The notes beneath the pieces are model-generated. The model had not been told where the DNA came from, searched no databases, and worked only from the letters and a program-made list of their open reading frames with translations. Position numbers and translations under genes: made by a program. A DNA stretch of 34,548 bases, taken from the IMG/VR virus record IMGVR_UViG_3300021964_000246, positions 1 to 34,548 of that record; one strand, written 5' to 3'. Within the stretch, counting starts at the first letter, position 1; the number at the start of each line of letters is the position of its first letter. This DNA comes from a virus. Positions 14,681 to 22,129 of this stretch are shown here, one piece after another.

Positions 14681-14785
14681 GTCTTTCTCCTTGTTTGCGT
14701 TAATTAATTAACCTTAGTGCTATTTTATGACGGTAAATGCGGTTTAGTCAATAGATTTATTTTTTTGGCCCTGTTTTTTCCATAC

Positions 14786-14793
14786 AATAAATA
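14786..14793 (+). promoter_or_regulatory. Late-promoter-like AATAAATA before the sugar gene cluster
   Basis: AATAAATA is one mismatch from TATAAATA. It lies 10 bases before the cupin ATG (14804), which would leave a leader of only a few bases, so if used the message would be nearly leaderless. The same variant precedes the tube-initiator and gp6 genes. Confidence 0.4.
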
Positions 14794-14803
14794 TTTTCTA
14801 AAT

Positions 14804-15172
14804 ATGAGAATTACCAAACTTGATCCGGAAATAAATCATAAAACTTTCCAAGATGGCAGGGGAGGCATAATGACCTATTATCCCCAAACCGACAGCATAA
14901 AGGAATGGAATGTGATTTTTACTAACAAAGGATCAGTGCGTGGCAAACATTATCACGAAGAATTTGACGAATACATTACCATCTGTTCTGGTGGAGGGGT
15001 ATACGTAGGGGTCGACGACGGTGAAGAATATGCTGTGCCTGTGTCTGCCGGGGATTGCGTCTATATTGCCAAAAACGTGCCTCATACGTTTTACCCAAGA
15101 TCAGACACTGTGATGGTTGCTCAGATCACCAAAAAATGGAATGACTGTGAAAAACCAATTACAAAAATATGA
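14804..15172 (+). CDS. Cupin-fold protein, probably in sugar metabolism
   Basis: 122 residues starting MRITKLDPEINHKTF; the frame is open further upstream, but that part has no protein-like features or ribosome site. The cupin metal motif is visible: GSVRGKHYHEEFDEY (His49, His51, Glu56) and the second motif GDCVYIAKNVPHTFYP (His94). Single-domain cupins of this kind include sugar ketoisomerases and epimerases (FdtA/WbuC-like, RmlC-like) as well as binding proteins. It overlaps the epimerase gene downstream (ATGA), which makes a role in a nucleotide-sugar pathway likely. Exact reaction not determined. Confidence 0.75.
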   Translation: MRITKLDPEINHKTFQDGRGGIMTYYPQTDSIKEWNVIFTNKGSVRGKHYHEEFDEYITICSGGGVYVGVDDGEEYAVPVSAGDCVYIAKNVPHTFYPRSDTVMVAQITKKWNDCEKPITKI

Positions 15173-16050
15173 AAATTTTGATAACCGGATGCCTGGGTTA
15201 CATTGGTACAGAACTTCTTGATCTTTTCAAAAATACTGATCATGAAATCATAGGATTGGACAACGATAGGTCTTTGTACGAAAGATTCGCTCCATTTTAT
15301 ATCAAAGACAAAAACATCAATTTGGTAGTAAAGGACATATGCGATGACATCAAGCAATATAAAGATGTAGACATTGTCATACATCTTGCCGCCGTTGTTG
15401 GTTATGTCAGTTGTGATGATAAACCGAAAGAAGCCTACAAAACCAATATAGAAGGAACAAAAAATGTATTGTCATTAGATAAGCCTACTGTATTTTTAAG
15501 CAGTGGAAGTGTTTATGGAAAGATAGGCACAGTTTGTTCTGAGATCATAGACCCTGTGCCAGAAACATTGTACTCCAAGACCAAAGTACAGGGAGAATCT
15601 ATGTTTATGAAAAAAAAGGATTGGGTGATTCTTAGACCAAGCACATTGTATGGTATTTCTAAGAACATGAGACATGATTTATTGATACACAATTTGATGT
15701 CAGATGCTATTAGGGACAGTGAAGTACATTTGTATCAACCAATGGCTAGGCGTAGTTTCTGCAGTGTTTCGTGTGTGGCTAACTTGTTGTTCTATATCAC
15801 AGAAAACTTTCAAAAATTTAACCGTAATATTTTCAATGTGGGGACTGAAAATTTAAATCTAACCAAATCGGAGATATTGGAAGAAATATCAAAATATGTA
15901 AGTTTTGAAACAAAAATTATAGATAACGAAGACAAGGATCAAAGAGATTATTATGTCAATTATGGAAAACTTTCAAAATTGTACACTGGGATCAAAAAAA
16001 ATCTAGACATCTCAGACTGCATTAAATATTACAAACAATTTCATGAATAA
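15169..16050 (+). CDS. NAD-dependent nucleotide-sugar epimerase/dehydratase
   Basis: 293 residues of the extended short-chain dehydrogenase family. The NAD-binding motif GCLGYIG lies at residues 7-13, Asp31 in GLDNDRS probably contacts the NAD ribose, SSGSVYG holds the catalytic serine region (111-117), and YSKTK carries the Tyr135-xxx-Lys139 pair. Length is slightly short for the family (310-340). It likely converts a nucleotide sugar; substrate unknown. It overlaps the cupin gene by 4 bases and the next epimerase gene by 8, so the three form one unit. Confidence 0.85.
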   Translation: MKILITGCLGYIGTELLDLFKNTDHEIIGLDNDRSLYERFAPFYIKDKNINLVVKDICDDIKQYKDVDIVIHLAAVVGYVSCDDKPKEAYKTNIEGTKNVLSLDKPTVFLSSGSVYGKIGTVCSEIIDPVPETLYSKTKVQGESMFMKKKDWVILRPSTLYGISKNMRHDLLIHNLMSDAIRDSEVHLYQPMARRSFCSVSCVANLLFYITENFQKFNRNIFNVGTENLNLTKSEILEEISKYVSFETKIIDNEDKDQRDYYVNYGKLSKLYTGIKKNLDISDCIKYYKQFHE

Positions 16051-16936
16051 GATTTTATTAATAGGTGGCAATGGATTTTTGGGCAACAATCTAAAAGAAT
16101 ATGCCAAAGACATACAGTTCGATGCTCCTAGATCTAGCGAATTAAATTTTCTAACGAAAAAAGGTTTTGAAAAATACTGTAAAGGGTATGATACCGTAAT
16201 ATACATGGCGGCCGACTATGGTGGTTTGAAGTATAATATAGACAACAGGCTCAAAATGATGTTCTCGAACACAGAAATGACCACTAATTTTTTTCATTTT
16301 ATCAACGAACTACAACCAAAAAGAACTATAACGTTTGGAAGTGCCTGCGCCTATCCCGCCAATAAAGCACTGATGAAAGAAGACGAAATATATGAAGGAG
16401 AAGTTCATCCTTCTGTGAACGAATATGGGAATATAAAAAGAATGTTGGTTTGGGGGAGTAAGACTTTTCAAAAAGAATGTGGAATAGAGTGGGATCATTT
16501 GTCGTTGGCCAATATGTATGGACCATATGATGTCTATGACCTAGATAGGTCTCACATAGTTGGTGCTTTAATAACCAAATTTATGATGCCGGGCGGATCT
16601 GTACAGTTGATGGGCACTGGCATAGCAAGACGTGATCTAATCTATGTTAAAGATGTCTGTGACGCTATAGTAAAGGTGATAAACAATCGACCAAGCAACC
16701 AAATCATAAACATAGGCAGTGGAGGCTCTATGTTGATAAAGGACCTGGTAGATTTGATACATGAAATGACTGATCCTAAAAAAAATGTTAAATGGGGAAA
16801 TCCTGATGAAAACGGATCTTTGGAAAAATCTTTGGACGTCACAAGAGCAAAGGAACTACTTAACTGGTCACCAACAACTTCATTGCGTGACGGTCTTGCC
16901 GAAACTATAAAATGGTATCAAAATAGCGTCAAATGA
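16043..16936 (+). CDS. NAD(P)-dependent sugar epimerase, GDP-L-fucose-synthase-like
   Basis: 297 residues. It carries GGNGFLG at 8-14 for the dinucleotide, MAADYGG at 55-61, FGSACAYP at 98-105 with the catalytic Ser/Cys area, Tyr128-xxx-Lys132 in NEYGNIKR, LANMYGPYDVYD and a late RRDLIYVKDVCDAI. The order and spacing match GDP-L-fucose synthase (Fcl/WcaG), which reduces and epimerises GDP-4-keto-6-deoxymannose. No GDP-mannose dehydratase gene is in this window, so it may draw on the host or on genes elsewhere. Its 3' end overlaps the convergent gp46 gene by 8 bases. Confidence 0.8.
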   Translation: MNKILLIGGNGFLGNNLKEYAKDIQFDAPRSSELNFLTKKGFEKYCKGYDTVIYMAADYGGLKYNIDNRLKMMFSNTEMTTNFFHFINELQPKRTITFGSACAYPANKALMKEDEIYEGEVHPSVNEYGNIKRMLVWGSKTFQKECGIEWDHLSLANMYGPYDVYDLDRSHIVGALITKFMMPGGSVQLMGTGIARRDLIYVKDVCDAIVKVINNRPSNQIINIGSGGSMLIKDLVDLIHEMTDPKKNVKWGNPDENGSLEKSLDVTRAKELLNWSPTTSLRDGLAETIKWYQNSVK

Positions 16937-18698
16937 TTATGTCAACATCGTTGGCGTAGTTCGTAAAACCATTTTCCTTAACAACTTTCAAAACTGAATT
17001 CACCCTGCTCACTAATTCGTCTTTGTGAGATATCAAGAAAATATTTTTTTGTTGTGTTCGCGACATTTCTTTCAGAACCGACATAGAGGATTCAACGCCC
17101 GAGGTGTCCATGCCTGCGTCGATGAGCTCATCGATAAACAATAAATTGATCTGTTGATAAAGGCTTTCCCAAACGTCACGGAACGCCCAACTTAGGCTCA
17201 ATATCAATCTATTTCTTTCTCCTCTGCTCAAATTATCAAAATCTAATTCTCTTCCTAATTCTTCTATCTGCACAGTTAAATCTGACTGGAATATCACCGT
17301 GTGTGGAAGTTTCACTTGTTTGAGATACCATGCCAGCCTCTGATTCAAGTATGTCAAGTTTTGTTCTATTATTCTTGTCCTGACAAATGAGTCCTTCGCG
17401 GTCAGTAATTTGTACAAGAATTCTTGATGTCTGTGAAGGTCCTCCAACTCGTTCAATGTCGAATAATCAATTTTTTGTATTGCCGATTTCTTCAATTCTT
17501 CTATTTGTTCTTGATAGGGATTATCTTTTTTCTTGGTCTGCTCCAGTTGCCTTTCCAGGTCTTTCAACGATCCTTGGTGATTGTAAGCCTCTTCTATAGT
17601 GTCATAGAAAGTATCCGGTAACTGGCCTACATCTCCTATTTTATCAATGCTCGAATTTATTTCTTTTAGTTTATCGTTTAAATTGTTCTCGTCCTGTGTG
17701 AGTTCTTTTAGATCTGTCTCAAGTTTCTCCAACAACTGTTGATGTTTACTATCGTGCAGTGCCTGTTCACAGGTTGGACATTTGGCATCTTTGGCGTATT
17801 CTAAATCCTTGTGTTTGAACGATATCTGTTTTGACGTTTTTGTAAGGCTGTCTTCGTGATAACTTTTTTCCTTTTCGAGGCTTCTCAGAGTCTTTAAACT
17901 ATCCTGTTGCTGTTGTATTTTCTTATGTAGCGCCAGTTCTTCTGTGATGTCAACTTTTTTGAGGTTGTCGATGGCATCCTGGAATTTTTCAATATCGTTT
18001 TTTTGCTGTGTCTTCCAGGCACTGTTACGCAGATTTAGATTTGTTATGGACTCTTCTATCTTCTCGTTAGAATTTATCATAGAATCGATTTTGTATTTTT
18101 CTTCGAGAGATTGTGTTTTGGTTGCTTTTATCTGCTCTTTCAAAAGATCCGCTTTCTGTGACAGTAAAGTGATTCCTAATAACTGTTCTATTATCTCTCT
18201 TTGTTCGGATTGTTTGGTAGATAAAAACGGTTGTGAATAAGTGTTCAAAGCAATTATGTTTTTGAACATAGAATGCGTCATTCCTAACAATTTTTCTATT
18301 TCGTGTTGTGTTTCTCTGTTTTCTCCCTGCGCCTCGTTTGATTCCTGCTCGATGTCGTCTTTGTAGAATCTCAGTGCTTGTGGTTTCCTTCCACGTTCTA
18401 TTTTGTATCTTATTCCGTTTTTCTCGAACTCGATCGCAACCACCATGTCCTTGTTGTTGGTTTTGTTAACGAGATTGTCCTTACGTATTTGTGTAAGTGC
18501 ATCACCGTAAAAGGCATAACTGATTGCGTTAATGATTGTTGTCTTGCCCGTGCCGTTTCTTGCGCCTGCGTCATCTCCCCCTAGGTCCATGTTCTCGCCT
18601 ATTACAAGAACAAGGTTTTTGCCTTCGAAATTGATACTCTGGGCCTGATTGCCCACAGACAAAAAGTTTTTTACCGTCAATGTTTTAATTGTTAACAA
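16929..18698 (-). CDS. 46: Recombination endonuclease subunit gp46 (Rad50/SbcC-like)
   Basis: 589 residues (T4: 560). Walker A is GARNGTGKTT (45-54). A long coiled coil flanks the zinc-hook CPTCEQ near residue 305. The ABC signature is LSRGERNR near 488, and Walker B is NLLFIDELIDAG near 520. With gp47 it forms the T4 SbcCD-type complex that resects DNA ends for recombination-dependent replication and degrades host DNA. It starts at TTG, chosen because AAGGAG sits 6 bases before it and the family start (TIKTLTVKNFLSVG) follows directly. The TTG overlaps the stop of the 54-residue ORF upstream. Confidence 0.95.
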   Translation of the reverse strand: MLTIKTLTVKNFLSVGNQAQSINFEGKNLVLVIGENMDLGGDDAGARNGTGKTTIINAISYAFYGDALTQIRKDNLVNKTNNKDMVVAIEFEKNGIRYKIERGRKPQALRFYKDDIEQESNEAQGENRETQHEIEKLLGMTHSMFKNIIALNTYSQPFLSTKQSEQREIIEQLLGITLLSQKADLLKEQIKATKTQSLEEKYKIDSMINSNEKIEESITNLNLRNSAWKTQQKNDIEKFQDAIDNLKKVDITEELALHKKIQQQQDSLKTLRSLEKEKSYHEDSLTKTSKQISFKHKDLEYAKDAKCPTCEQALHDSKHQQLLEKLETDLKELTQDENNLNDKLKEINSSIDKIGDVGQLPDTFYDTIEEAYNHQGSLKDLERQLEQTKKKDNPYQEQIEELKKSAIQKIDYSTLNELEDLHRHQEFLYKLLTAKDSFVRTRIIEQNLTYLNQRLAWYLKQVKLPHTVIFQSDLTVQIEELGRELDFDNLSRGERNRLILSLSWAFRDVWESLYQQINLLFIDELIDAGMDTSGVESSMSVLKEMSRTQQKNIFLISHKDELVSRVNSVLKVVKENGFTNYANDVDIII

Positions 18699-18856
18699 TT
18701 ATTGCTCCTTTTTTTCTTCCATTGATGATATTCTCGTAGCCATTCTTTTTGGGTCACCTTCCTGTACAGAAAGTCGTTGATTGGTTCAAATTCATCAGGA
18801 TCGGCAGACAACAGTTTTATTAATTTTTTCTTGCTTATTTTTTTAGTTGTTGACAT
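18692..18856 (-). CDS. 54-residue unknown protein between gp47 and gp46
   Basis: The minus strand encodes MSTTKKISKKKLIKLLSADP, DEFEPINDFLYRKVTQKEWL and a basic tail REYHQWKKKRSNNC. The ATG lies inside the 3' end of gp47 (14-base overlap) and the stop overlaps the gp46 start, so it is embedded in the operon like the small reading frames between genes 46 and 47 in T4 and its relatives. Very basic, with a Trp/Tyr-rich C-terminal half; possibly DNA- or protein-binding. No family recognised. Confidence 0.65.
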   Translation of the reverse strand: MSTTKKISKKKLIKLLSADPDEFEPINDFLYRKVTQKEWLREYHQWKKKRSNNC

Positions 18857-19865
18857 CTAGGTTATTATAAATGGCCATTAAAACTTGTTTGTCGTAAGTC
18901 TTAGAATCCACTCCTTCTAATTGTTTTATTACAATTTGATCAACGCTGTCAAATTTTTCAATGCTGACAGGTTTTGCTTCGGCTTGATCCAGTTGTTCTG
19001 GAATAAGTTGGAATTCTCGCAATTTGTATTTTTCCATAAAAGTCTCACGTATGAAATTGGCTTCTTCGTACGAGATTTTAATATCCAACCCGACTCTCAC
19101 ATACATTTTCTCCTTCAATAGATTGTCCGCGTCATCAAGCAATTTTGAAATTTTGTAGTGCCTGTATTTTGGCATGAACGGGTAGTCTATGTATTGTGGT
19201 TTGCCTCCGTGTTCTAGTATCATCATCCCCCGAGCGTCATCACTGGCATCTGCATAGTTGTGTGGAAAAGCATTGCCGATATAATGAATATTTTTCATTG
19301 ATTGTCTTTTGTGGAAATGTCCTGTGAACACATATTCCTGGTTAACAAAATGGTCGGATTTGATGCCACCAACATCCGGCATTTCTACCATTGCGTTCAT
19401 CATGAAGTAAGGCAATTCAAAATGTCCAAAAATGTATCGTTGTTTGAGGTCTGGTATTTTTAAATGTTCTTCTGGTTCCAGCCACGGAATAATCGCAACG
19501 TCATCTTCCAGCATCCACTCATTGATAATATGTACATTTGGAATGTATCTTACAAATTCCATTGAGTTGATTTCTCTTTTTTCCCTGTAGTAAAGGTCGT
19601 GATTGCCCATTATCACGTACACGTTGTCAAACGCTTGTCCTAGTCTTTCCATATTACTAACTGTGTAGTTCATGGTGCTGACGTTTGTTGATGACCTGTG
19701 ATGGTGCCAATCGCCTAGGAATATACAGGTTTCGCAGTTGTTCTTTTTGGCCTGCTCTATGAACCAATAGATAAAGGTCTCTGCATCGTCGTTGTGTATT
19801 CTGGAATTTCCTTTTAGGCCAAAATGTATATCTGTAAAACAGGCCGCCTTTTTAAATAATGGCAT
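18843..19865 (-). CDS. 47: Recombination endonuclease subunit gp47 (Mre11/SbcD-like)
   Basis: 340 residues, matching T4 gp47 (339). The calcineurin-like phosphoesterase motifs are in order: FTDIHFG (10-16), LGDWHHHRS near 50, VIMGNHDLYY near 90, IFGHFELP near 145 and FTGHFHKRQS near 185. These bind two metal ions. It works with gp46 to process DNA ends. It starts 3 bases after the gp55 stop codon, so gp55, gp47, the small ORF and gp46 are co-transcribed on the minus strand. Confidence 0.95.
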   Translation of the reverse strand: MPLFKKAACFTDIHFGLKGNSRIHNDDAETFIYWFIEQAKKNNCETCIFLGDWHHHRSSTNVSTMNYTVSNMERLGQAFDNVYVIMGNHDLYYREKREINSMEFVRYIPNVHIINEWMLEDDVAIIPWLEPEEHLKIPDLKQRYIFGHFELPYFMMNAMVEMPDVGGIKSDHFVNQEYVFTGHFHKRQSMKNIHYIGNAFPHNYADASDDARGMMILEHGGKPQYIDYPFMPKYRHYKISKLLDDADNLLKEKMYVRVGLDIKISYEEANFIRETFMEKYKLREFQLIPEQLDQAEAKPVSIEKFDSVDQIVIKQLEGVDSKTYDKQVLMAIYNNLDVNN

Positions 19866-19868
19866 ATG

Positions 19869-20837
19869 TTATTTTACCTCTTCAAAATCCTTTGGGTCTA
19901 ACTTTCCGGTGTTCTTATATTTCTTGTTTAATTGCTTGATCGCTTTTTTTGTGTAAACTTTAACTGGAGCGGCCTCGTATTTCTGCCTGTGCCTTTGTTT
20001 CTTGTCTGGAAGGTTCCTGTAGAAATCTTCTTCGTGTTTTTGTTTTTCGGCATCGTTTTTCGCCTGCCTTGTGTAAGATGGCATCATGTTGTTCATTTCC
20101 ATTATGTCATCCCTAATGTTTTGATTTTTCTTTTCGATGTTTAATATTCTTGTGAATGAATTTGTGATCGCCGCGGTGTAGTAGGCAAATGGATTCTCTG
20201 ATTTGGATTCGTCGAACTGTAGACCTATCTGTGACAACTGCATCAACGCCTGGGACTGCATCTCGTCGTTGTAGGTGTAACCTCTCCAGTTTGATCTTGT
20301 GCCGTATCTTTCGCAGAGTTTCATATACATCAACGCAAGTTTGTTTGTGATCTTGCCATGGTCTGCTCTGAAGTTACCGTTGGTCATTCCACCTTCCCAG
20401 TGGCTCTTGCCCACACATTTTATCTTACCCTTGTCGTCTATCTTGAAATGCTGGAAAGGAGGGAAATTGACTTTAGTGTGCCTGTCTGCCACTGTCTTGG
20501 GTTTTTTCTTACGTTCACTGTCCTCTGGTATGTGATCAAAGGTCATCACACGAAACACCAGATCCGTTTTGTTTATCTTTCTTGGCGACACCTCGCAATC
20601 TGACACACGGAGTTTTTTCTGTCCCGATGCTTTGGCTTCCTCCCAGGCCAATTGGGTCAATTTTTTTGCCTTGTTTTTTCTAGCCTTTGCTATCGCGGAG
20701 GCATTTATTTTATTAACGTTTGTGACTATCAAGTCGTATTGATCGTCGTCGTCGGCCACGTAAGAACAATAGGTGTTTTTGCTCTTGTGTATCTCTGCCA
20801 ACAGATCTTTGTTATTAAGATAATTGTTCTTTTTCAT
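19869..20837 (-). CDS. 55: Late-transcription sigma factor gp55, with long N-terminal part
   Basis: 322 residues against 185 in T4. The C-terminal half follows the gp55 pattern: YMKLCERYGTRSNWRGYTYN, DEMQSQALMQLSQIGLQFDE, ENPFAYYTAAITNSFTRIL and NIEKKNQNIRDDIM, comparable to T4's region-2-like segment with GYT...EM...GI...FDE...NP.AY.T.A..NAF. The N-terminus also has NYLNNKDLLAEI, like the opening of T4 gp55. About 120 extra residues rich in Lys (30-150) separate the two. gp55 recruits host RNA polymerase to TATAAATA promoters together with the sliding clamp. GGAAAG precedes the ATG. A role for the insertion is unknown. Confidence 0.88.
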   Translation of the reverse strand: MKKNNYLNNKDLLAEIHKSKNTYCSYVADDDDQYDLIVTNVNKINASAIAKARKNKAKKLTQLAWEEAKASGQKKLRVSDCEVSPRKINKTDLVFRVMTFDHIPEDSERKKKPKTVADRHTKVNFPPFQHFKIDDKGKIKCVGKSHWEGGMTNGNFRADHGKITNKLALMYMKLCERYGTRSNWRGYTYNDEMQSQALMQLSQIGLQFDESKSENPFAYYTAAITNSFTRILNIEKKNQNIRDDIMEMNNMMPSYTRQAKNDAEKQKHEEDFYRNLPDKKQRHRQKYEAAPVKVYTKKAIKQLNKKYKNTGKLDPKDFEEVK

Positions 20838-20900
20838 AATTCTTTCCGTTTAAATTGTAAACTCGTGCCTGTGGGGAATAAGTGCGCCTATAATGTGCCT

Positions 20901-20908
20901 AATAAATA
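20901..20908 (+). promoter_or_regulatory. Late-promoter-like AATAAATA before the baseplate operon
   Basis: AATAAATA on the plus strand, one mismatch from TATAAATA, 42 bases before the ATG at 20950. It lies in the 112-base gap between the divergent gp55 gene and the baseplate genes. An inverted repeat GTTTA-AATTG-TAAAC (20848-20862) lies on the gp55 side and could be its control site. Confidence 0.5.
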
Positions 20909-20949
20909 CAGTATAGTATAAAGTATTTTTGGGGGTAAAGCAACCTTTT

Positions 20950-21828
20950 ATGTTGAACAACATTTCTAAATTCACAAACAAGTTGAAGAAGGTACCTGTG
21001 GTGGGTGGCTTCGTTGATCACGTGGTCAAAAGGCTCACAGGTGCCGGCTTGCCCAAGGGGGGAGAAGGAACCGATATTTTAAGGGCCACCGCATCATGGT
21101 CCACTCGTGATCAAAAAACTGATTTTCGCGTGAAACTGACCCTGCCTCCCACTAGCGATCTTTATAAGGTGTATTTTGGATATGACAAAAGCACAAGCGG
21201 GGGATTAACCTCCAATCCGGATTTTACCATTAACAATCTTATGTTACCTCTGGCCCCAGCGGGAGGTGTGGTGTTTCCACTTACACCTTCTATAATCATC
21301 AACCATTCTGCTTCGTATAATCCGATGACCATGCCTCATAGCAACTATCCTCATTACGCATACCAAAATTCTGAGATACCATCTTTCACTATAGTGGCTG
21401 AGTTTCCGGTGCAGAACCAATCTGACGCGAAATATTGGGTAGCGATGTTGCATTTCTTTAGATCAGTAACCAAGATGTTTTTTGGCAAGGATGCCGCGTT
21501 CAAAGGTAATCCACCTCCAATTCTACAAATGAACGGATATGGAGATCACGTGTTCAGTAACGTTCCGTGCGTGGTAACCAACTTCACTTGTGACCTAAGG
21601 CAAGACGTTGACTATATCTGCACAGAGCAACAAGAATCTGCCTCGGATAGCATAGACGAACTTACAGTCGTCAATCCAGACAGGAATAAATCTTGGGCAC
21701 CGACTCTAAGTCAGGTCACGGTGCAGGTACAACCTATATACTCGAGAGACAGCGTCAAAAATTTCAGTATGCAGAAATTTATTCGTGGAGAATTAACAGG
21801 CAGAGATAACACAGTAGGATATATCTAA
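20950..21828 (+). CDS. Baseplate tail-tube initiator/cap protein (gp54/gp48-like)
   Basis: 292 residues from the ATG at 20950; the frame also opens at a TTG (20929), but the stretch between is not protein-like. GGGGG lies 14 bases upstream of the ATG. After a hydrophobic basic N-terminus (KKVPVVGGFVDHVVKRL), residues 40-270 are β-rich: LMLPLAPAGGVVFPLTPSI, YNPMTMPHSNYPHYAYQNSE and KYWVAMLHFFRSVTKMFFG. This resembles tube-like virion proteins of T4-type marine phages that cap the baseplate and start the tube. T4 gp54 (320 aa) and gp48 (364 aa) fill these roles. Which of the two it replaces is not clear; the position before gp53 and the hub supports a baseplate role. Confidence 0.6.
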   Translation: MLNNISKFTNKLKKVPVVGGFVDHVVKRLTGAGLPKGGEGTDILRATASWSTRDQKTDFRVKLTLPPTSDLYKVYFGYDKSTSGGLTSNPDFTINNLMLPLAPAGGVVFPLTPSIIINHSASYNPMTMPHSNYPHYAYQNSEIPSFTIVAEFPVQNQSDAKYWVAMLHFFRSVTKMFFGKDAAFKGNPPPILQMNGYGDHVFSNVPCVVTNFTCDLRQDVDYICTEQQESASDSIDELTVVNPDRNKSWAPTLSQVTVQVQPIYSRDSVKNFSMQKFIRGELTGRDNTVGYI

Positions 21829-22127
21829 TGGCAAATTATAGCAACACCAGTCCATACTTTGAAACACCACAAAACAACATCAGTCTAGATCTTTATCAAC
21901 CTAGAACAATCACAGCAGAAGATGACGATATAGTTTACACCATAGATAGGATTTATGCCTACAGGCCAGACCTATTGGCCTTTGACTTATATGGCACTCC
22001 GAGATTGTGGTGGGTGTTTGCTCAAAGAAATCCGGACGTGATAGAAGACCCGATCTATGATTTTGCCCCCGGCAAGAATATACAGATACCCAAGTTAAGC
22101 GTATTGAAAAATGACCTAGGATTTTAG
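21828..22127 (+). CDS. 53: Baseplate wedge protein gp53
   Basis: 99 residues (T4 gp53: 196, so this is a shorter core form). The characteristic stretch is LFDLYGTPRLWWVFAQRNPD-like: here AFDLYGTPRLWWVFAQRNP followed by DPIYDFAPGKNIQIPK, the LysM-like domain of gp53 seen in T4 and many smaller myophages. gp53 joins wedges in the baseplate ring. The ATG overlaps the previous stop (TAATG). Confidence 0.8.
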   Translation: MANYSNTSPYFETPQNNISLDLYQPRTITAEDDDIVYTIDRIYAYRPDLLAFDLYGTPRLWWVFAQRNPDVIEDPIYDFAPGKNIQIPKLSVLKNDLGF

Positions 22128-22129
22128 GC

